Shown here in pieces: positions 59,302-64,000 of a stretch of 64,000 nucleotides of DNA (its first letter is position 1; every line of letters starts with the position of its first letter). A program made the translations under genes and the position numbers. The notes under the pieces were generated by a model. It ran no database searches. It was not told the origin of the DNA and was given only the letters and a program-made list of their open reading frames with translations. The DNA is from Gemmatimonadota bacterium (GTDB taxonomy: Bacteria > JAAXHH01), in contig VXTP01000006.1 of assembly GCA_009837395.1 (NCBI GenBank), positions 285,065-349,064 of the forward strand. Direction: 5' to 3'.

Positions 59302-60399
59302 ATGACGCCCCAATCCATCAACATGACGCCAATCCGTTACCTCGGTCTTCAAATGCTGGTATGCGCCGTCCTGTGGTGCGACCGCGCTGCGGCACAGGAA
59401 CCGCCCTTTGCGCTGGAGAACTTCTACAAGGGCGTATCCTGGGTGGGCGGCCGTTGGGAGATGCCGGAAAACGCCCTCCCCGAGGCGCGCGAACTGGGCG
59501 TCGAATGGCTCGCGCTCACACCTTTCGGTTGGATGGAGAACCACACTACGCCGTCCGTGCGGTTGAACCGGCGCGGACGATTCTGGGGAGAGACCGACCA
59601 GGGACTGCGGACGACGGCCAGGAAGGCCAGGGAACTGGGATTCCGGTTGATGCTCAAGCCCCACATCTGGCTGACCCGGCCCGTGGACGACGGCTGGATC
59701 GGCGTGATCGATTTCACAACGGAGGAGGAGTGGCGGCAGTGGGAGGCGGATTACCGGACGTTCATCCTGCACTACGCCGAACTGGCGCAGGCGGAAGACA
59801 TGGACATCCTCTGCATTGCCACGGAACTCTCGAATCCGGTGCGGTCACGTCCACGATTCTGGAAGTCGCTCATCGCGGAAATCAGGAAGGTCTACAACGG
59901 GAAGCTCACCTACGCGGCGAACTGGCATGGGGATTACGACGTGGTCGAGTTGTGGCCCCACCTCGACTACATCGGCGTCAATGCCTATTTCCCCCTGACC
60001 GACCGGCATGGACCGAGCGTCACTGAAATCATGTCCGGGTGGGAACCCCATATCGAGAACATCGGCCGGCTGGCCGATACGCACGGAAAACCCGTGCTTT
60101 TCACGGAAGTCGGTTACAAGAATTCACCTGGGTCGACCATCCGGCCCTGGGAGTGGCCGCCGAGAAGGCGGAACCGGCGCGGGGAAGTCAACCCGGAAGT
60201 CCACCAGGTCGACCCGGACGAGCAGGTCAACGCCTACGAAGCCCTGTTCCGGACTGTCGGTAGAGTGCCCTGGTTCCGCGGTATGTTCATCTGGAAGTGG
60301 TACCCGGACGCGAGCCGCGTAACCGAGGACAGGATTGAATTCAGCCCGCAAAACAAGGAAGCGGAACGGGTACTGCGTCGATGGTACGCCGTCCCGTGA
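59302..60399 (+). CDS. GH113-like glycoside hydrolase
   Basis: A 365-residue exported TIM-barrel hydrolase. A signal peptide ends at RAAAQ; ATG 59323 would give a tighter signal and is an alternative start. KGVSWVGGRWEMP opens the barrel, MLKPHIWLTRPVDDGWIG follows. IATELSNP places the acid/base Glu and FTEVGYKN the nucleophile Glu, as in GH113 beta-mannanases and related glycosidases. The stop codon lies inside the first unit of a 19-bp tandem repeat. Confidence 0.78.
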   Translation: MTPQSINMTPIRYLGLQMLVCAVLWCDRAAAQEPPFALENFYKGVSWVGGRWEMPENALPEARELGVEWLALTPFGWMENHTTPSVRLNRRGRFWGETDQGLRTTARKARELGFRLMLKPHIWLTRPVDDGWIGVIDFTTEEEWRQWEADYRTFILHYAELAQAEDMDILCIATELSNPVRSRPRFWKSLIAEIRKVYNGKLTYAANWHGDYDVVELWPHLDYIGVNAYFPLTDRHGPSVTEIMSGWEPHIENIGRLADTHGKPVLFTEVGYKNSPGSTIRPWEWPPRRRNRRGEVNPEVHQVDPDEQVNAYEALFRTVGRVPWFRGMFIWKWYPDASRVTEDRIEFSPQNKEAERVLRRWYAVP

Positions 60400-60463
60400 T
60401 GACTGTGCCGTCCCGCGATGACCGTGCCGTCCCGCGATGACCGTGCCGTCCCGCGATGATCGT
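60388..60463 (+). repeat. Four 19-bp tandem repeats at the GH113-like gene end
   Basis: Four head-to-tail units of GCCGTCCCGCGATGACCGT, the outer two with one or two changes, run from 60388 to 60463. The first unit contains the last three codons and TGA of the upstream gene. It looks like a minisatellite created by slippage after a coding end. Confidence 0.85.
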
Positions 60464-60531
60464 ATGATAAAGCCACCGGCGTCCCGCGCACTGCGTGACG
60501 CCCTGGATTTCAACCGGAACAGGATGACGAC

Positions 60532-61971
60532 ATGCCGAAGCATTTTCGCTACCGTTCGCTCGAGGATCTGCAGCAGGATATCGACCGCCTCGGATTGAAC
60601 GAAGATATTCCGCTAACCGAGGACCTCGATCCGCTCTGGCGCCCCATCCGGTTCGGGAACCGCACGATCGGGAACTCCATGGCCGTGCACCCCATGGAGG
60701 GATGCGACGGGCACCTGGACGGCTCGCCCGATGAGCTGGTATTCCGACGGTGGCGGCTGTTCGGCGAGGGCGGGGCCAAACTGATCTGGGGCGAAGCCAC
60801 GGCCGTGACGGAGGAAGCCCGGGCGAATACCCGCCAGCTTTGGCTGCACGATGGCAACGCCGCGTCCTTCGAGGCGCTGCTCGCGCAGACCCGCGCGGCT
60901 CACCGGGCCGTCCACGGCCGAGATGACGACCTGGTGGTCGGGCTGCAGCTGACCCATTCGGGCCGGTACAGTTACCGGAAACCGCTGATCGCCTTCCACG
61001 ATCCCGCCGCCGATCCGGTCACCCTCGTGGACAAGAAGCGCAAGATACCGGTCACTCCGGACTACCCGGTGCTGACGGACGCCGAACTCGGCCGGGTGGA
61101 GGATGCCCTGGTGGATACCGCGGTCCTGGCCTGGAAACTGGGATTCGACTTCGTGGACATCAAGCAGTGCCATCGCTACCTGCTCTCCGAACTCCTGACC
61201 GCGCGGCTCCGGGAAGGCGATTACGGCGGCAGTCTCGAGAACCGGACTCGGCTGGTCCGGAATGTGATCGGACGCATTCGTGAAGAAACGAAGGACGAAC
61301 TACCGCTGGCCACCCGGATGAACGTATACGACGGCATTCCATACACCACCGACCCGGAGACCGGCACGGGCACGCCCCGAACGCCGTATCCTGTACCCTA
61401 CCTCTCCGGATTCGGCGTGGATGCGGACGATCCGCTGCGGGAGGACCTGTCGGAACCGGTCGCGGTGGCCGGCCTGCTCAAGGAGGCGGGGATCCAGATG
61501 ATCAACGCCACCATGGGAAGCCCCTACTACAATCCCCACGTGGGCCGTCCGGCCGAGAGATCGCCGGTGGACGGCTACGATGCCCCCGAACATCCCCTGT
61601 TCGGCGTCGCGCGGCACTTCCGCGCGGCCGCCGCCCTCTGCGCGGCCCATCCGGAACTCCACATCGTGGGTACCGGGTACAGCTGGTTGCAAAAGTACAT
61701 GGTCAACGCGGGCGCGGCGAATATCCGCGACGGCCGGGTCACCGTCATGGGATCGGGCAGAGGCGCGTTGGCCTATCCCGATTTTGCGAAGGACGTGGCC
61801 GAGCACGGCGAAATGATCCGAAAGAAGAGCTGTATCACGGTCAGCTACTGCACCGCCCTGATGCGCGGGAAGCACAACGAACTCGGCCAGTTCGCCGTCG
61901 GATGCGTGCCGCGGGACAAGATCTACGCGGACATCTACAAGGAGATGCTGGATACAGCGCCTGAACCTTAG
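60532..61971 (+). CDS. Old-yellow-enzyme family FMN oxidoreductase
   Basis: A 479-residue flavoenzyme of the NADH:flavin oxidoreductase (OYE) family. LWRPIRFGNRTIGNSMAVHPMEG opens the barrel, VGLQLTHSGRYSYRKP is the FMN/substrate strand, DFVDIKQCHRYLLSELL another, and GDYGGSLENRTRLV is diagnostic. The C-terminal KSCITVSYCTALMRGKH and AVGCVPRDK contain three cysteines in an order like the iron-sulfur region of dienoyl-CoA reductase-type members, but the spacing is not the usual one. Acts on an alpha,beta-unsaturated carbonyl by family inference. The 3' end abuts the open frame of the membrane protein. Confidence 0.88.
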   Translation: MPKHFRYRSLEDLQQDIDRLGLNEDIPLTEDLDPLWRPIRFGNRTIGNSMAVHPMEGCDGHLDGSPDELVFRRWRLFGEGGAKLIWGEATAVTEEARANTRQLWLHDGNAASFEALLAQTRAAHRAVHGRDDDLVVGLQLTHSGRYSYRKPLIAFHDPAADPVTLVDKKRKIPVTPDYPVLTDAELGRVEDALVDTAVLAWKLGFDFVDIKQCHRYLLSELLTARLREGDYGGSLENRTRLVRNVIGRIREETKDELPLATRMNVYDGIPYTTDPETGTGTPRTPYPVPYLSGFGVDADDPLREDLSEPVAVAGLLKEAGIQMINATMGSPYYNPHVGRPAERSPVDGYDAPEHPLFGVARHFRAAAALCAAHPELHIVGTGYSWLQKYMVNAGAANIRDGRVTVMGSGRGALAYPDFAKDVAEHGEMIRKKSCITVSYCTALMRGKHNELGQFAVGCVPRDKIYADIYKEMLDTAPEP

Positions 61972-62119
61972 GGACGGCGAATCTGCGAATCTTCCGGACG
62001 GCCGGGACCGCCCGGACCGCCAACCCGTAACGCTGAGGGCGGCCGGAATCGGCCTCCTCCTGTCGGGCCTCATTGGGCTCGGCACGCAATACCTGGCCGA
62101 TCGGGGCGGTTACGATTTC

Positions 62120-63949
62120 ATGCTGTTCGCCCACCTGCCCTCGGGCTTCCTGATCCCCTTTCTGGCCTTTGTTCTGCTGCCCAACATGATCTGCCGGGCC
62201 TGCTGCCCGGGCAAAGCGTTAACACGAACCGAGCTGTTTACGGTCTTCGCCATGGGCTGGGCGGCGTCCATGATGCCCGACCTCGGTGTCACCCGCTACA
62301 TGGTTTCCGCCATCGCGGCGCCCGCCTACTTCGCCTCCCCCGAAAACCGGTGGGACGAACTCATCCTTCCCCACCTGCCCCACTGGGTCTATCTGAGCGA
62401 TTTCGAATCGGCCCGGCGATTCTATGAAGGCCTGCAGCCGGGCCAGGGGATCCCGTGGTCGGTCTGGATGACCCCCGTGTTCTGGTGGCTCTGCCTGTTC
62501 GCCGCACTCCTGCTGATCGGCGCCTGCATCGTGGTGATCTTCCGCAGGCAGTGGATGGAGTACGAACGCCTTCGTTTCCCCCTGGCGGAAGCGGCCCTGC
62601 GGCTCATCGGGGAATCCGGGGAGGACCGGGCTTCATCGCGTCCCGGACGCGGCGGCAACCGGCTTTTTCTGGCGGGGCTGCTCCTCACCTTCTCCGCCAT
62701 GGCCTGGAACTGCGCGGCATACTCGGGCGCGCTGCCCATGCTGCCCATTCATCCGGGGGCGGTGGTCACCCTGGAGATCGCCCCTTACTTCCCGGGCATA
62801 CCCCTGTACCTGAACGTCTACGCCCTGTGCTTCGCTTTCTTCGCGCCCGCGGAGATTCTCTTCAGTCTCTGGTTCTTCCAGCTGTTCGGTGTGCTCGAAC
62901 AGGGGCTGCTGAGCCGGATGGGCATGTTCTCCACGAGCGGCAGCGTGGTGCAGGGGGGACTGACCGGCATGCAGTACATGGGCGGCGTAATCGTCTTTGC
63001 TGCCTGGCTGGTCTGGATCGCAAGGCGCCACCTGGCTTCGGTGTGGCGCTCTGCCTGGCGGCCCGTCCGGGACGACGGCGAGGCGGGGGAACTGTTCTCC
63101 TACCGGTGGGCGCTCATCGGGCTCGCGGGCGGTTCGGCGTTCGCGGTGCTGTGGCTGTACAGCGCCGGACTCTCCATTGCGGTGGGCGTGCTCTTTCTGG
63201 TTGTAATGTTCACCTTCTACCTGGTACTCGCCCGGGTAGTGGCCGAATCAGGGCTGGTCATGGCGGAACTCACCGTGAAACCCAATTACTTCACGGTCGG
63301 CCTGATCGGAACGGCCTCCCTGTCGATGCGGGACATCAACGTGATGGGCATGGCTAACGGTTTCGCACGGAACTGGCGGACCTTCACTATGGTCGGGTTT
63401 TCGCACATCGCGTGGCTGAAAAACCGGCTTGAAGGCCGCGGCCGCGGGTTGTTCGGCTGGATTTGCCTGGCGATCGGCGTCAGCGCCGTGCTCTCCGTCG
63501 TCTCCCTGGTCCATTCCGCCCATACGGTGGGCGCCAACAACCTCCATACCCAGCCCGGCGGCCTGGGAACGTTCTTCTTCGGACGCACCATCGTCTGGGC
63601 GACCAACGCCGCCCAGATCGGGGTCCTCGAAGCGCTGTTCCTGCTGTCCGGCGTGCTGATCAACGGCCTGGTCATCGCCGGCAGGGCGTTTTTCACGTGG
63701 TGGCCCCTGCATCCCGTCGGCATGGCCGTCGGGGACGTGGGCGGCGTGGTGAGGAACGCCTTTCTGCCGATTTTCCTCGCCTGGCTTCTGCAGATCGTAT
63801 TGATTCGCATCGGCGGCGTGCGCATGTACCGCGCCGCACAGCCCTTCTTCACGGGGGCAATCCTCGGGTTTCTCCTGGGCGTCGCCCTGTCCCTGGTAGT
63901 CGACGCGGTCTTCTTCCCGGGAACTCCCCACAGGACGGAATGGTACTAG
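62120..63949 (+). CDS. Polytopic membrane protein, DUF6785/DUF6784-like
   Basis: A 609-residue (from ATG 62120) membrane protein with about 12-14 hydrophobic helices and conserved loops such as LGVTRYMVSAIAAPAYFASPENRW, WWLCLFAALLLIGACI and HTVGANNLHTQPGG. I match it to the DUF6785/DUF6784 group, common in Planctomycetes and Latescibacteria-type genomes; function unknown. The reading frame is open upstream to about 61817 and encodes another hydrophobic helix (VTLRAAGIGLLLSGLIGLG), but holds no ATG, GTG or TTG there. CTG 61961, inside the upstream gene and behind AAGGAG, could be the true start. The window ends 51 bases after its stop. Confidence 0.75.
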   Translation: MLFAHLPSGFLIPFLAFVLLPNMICRACCPGKALTRTELFTVFAMGWAASMMPDLGVTRYMVSAIAAPAYFASPENRWDELILPHLPHWVYLSDFESARRFYEGLQPGQGIPWSVWMTPVFWWLCLFAALLLIGACIVVIFRRQWMEYERLRFPLAEAALRLIGESGEDRASSRPGRGGNRLFLAGLLLTFSAMAWNCAAYSGALPMLPIHPGAVVTLEIAPYFPGIPLYLNVYALCFAFFAPAEILFSLWFFQLFGVLEQGLLSRMGMFSTSGSVVQGGLTGMQYMGGVIVFAAWLVWIARRHLASVWRSAWRPVRDDGEAGELFSYRWALIGLAGGSAFAVLWLYSAGLSIAVGVLFLVVMFTFYLVLARVVAESGLVMAELTVKPNYFTVGLIGTASLSMRDINVMGMANGFARNWRTFTMVGFSHIAWLKNRLEGRGRGLFGWICLAIGVSAVLSVVSLVHSAHTVGANNLHTQPGGLGTFFFGRTIVWATNAAQIGVLEALFLLSGVLINGLVIAGRAFFTWWPLHPVGMAVGDVGGVVRNAFLPIFLAWLLQIVLIRIGGVRMYRAAQPFFTGAILGFLLGVALSLVVDAVFFPGTPHRTEWY

Positions 63950-64000
63950 ACGTCATGGTGTGAAGTCAGCCCCACTGGACGGAAGGAGTACGGGCCGTCA

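Overview
The window is a high-GC, gene-dense bacterial chromosome segment with no rRNA, tRNA, CRISPR array, integrase or transposase that I could see. The gene content fits an uncultured heterotroph of the Latescibacteria / Poribacteria / Gemmatimonadota kind. Pointers are several Gfo/Idh/MocA oxidoreductases, two phytanoyl-CoA-dioxygenase-like proteins, an orphan LarA-like protein, HyuA/HyuB, an Ldh-type dehydrogenase, a DUF6785-like membrane protein, FabV, and an archaeal/eukaryal-type prolyl-tRNA synthetase. The phylum is a guess from content; no marker gene here settles it.

Layout. 1-2.1 kb: a GH32 hydrolase cut by the window edge and a double-cupin protein. 2.1-4.5 kb: a visibly AT-rich island holding a DUF5131 (phage Gp37/Gp68, three-Cys motif) protein and its partner TcmP. 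4.5-7.6 kb: an alpha/alpha-barrel protein, an AmiD-like amidase lipoprotein, a small membrane protein and a beta-barrel protein. 7.7-10.8 kb: citrate synthase, then apaG overlapping proS. 10.8-16.2 kb: a leftward operon of a double-ATPase ECF subunit, EcfT, a Gfo/Idh/MocA protein and a PYROXD2-like FAD enzyme. 16.2-26.5 kb: a rightward set of RND outer-membrane factor, adaptor and pump, then a GPP34 (GOLPH3-like)-cytochrome P450 fusion, an Erg6-like methyltransferase and a TPR protein.

26.5-38.6 kb: a long leftward array of transglutaminase-like protein, NAD-epimerase, DapA-like lyase, enolase-superfamily enzyme, Gfo/Idh/MocA, HyuA, HyuB, an FAD oxidoreductase and, from its own promoter, a Rieske oxygenase. 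38.6-45.6 kb: zinc alcohol dehydrogenase, Gfo/Idh/MocA, LarA-like, Tat-exported RraA-like, barrel, NTF2-like and Ldh-type proteins, which look like hydroxy- or sugar-acid catabolism. 45.6-52.6 kb: an M14 peptidase, two PhyH dioxygenases, an orphan peptide-binding protein and BioY. 52.7-64 kb: mostly housekeeping and metabolic genes (sugar isomerase, BCP peroxiredoxin, TrmB, PHP phosphatase, FabV, nicotinate phosphoribosyltransferase, UMP kinase), then a GH113-like hydrolase, an old-yellow-enzyme family protein and a polytopic membrane protein.

The most interesting part is 16.5-29.3 kb. An RND tripartite pump is coupled by a stop/start overlap to a GPP34-P450 fusion and followed by a sterol-methyltransferase-like enzyme, with a Rieske oxygenase and a phytoene-desaturase-like FAD enzyme on the facing strand. 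I read it as a candidate system that tailors and exports an isoprenoid or steroid-like lipid. The chemistry is inference. Short GC-rich tandem repeats recur through the window, often at gene ends or in protein linkers.
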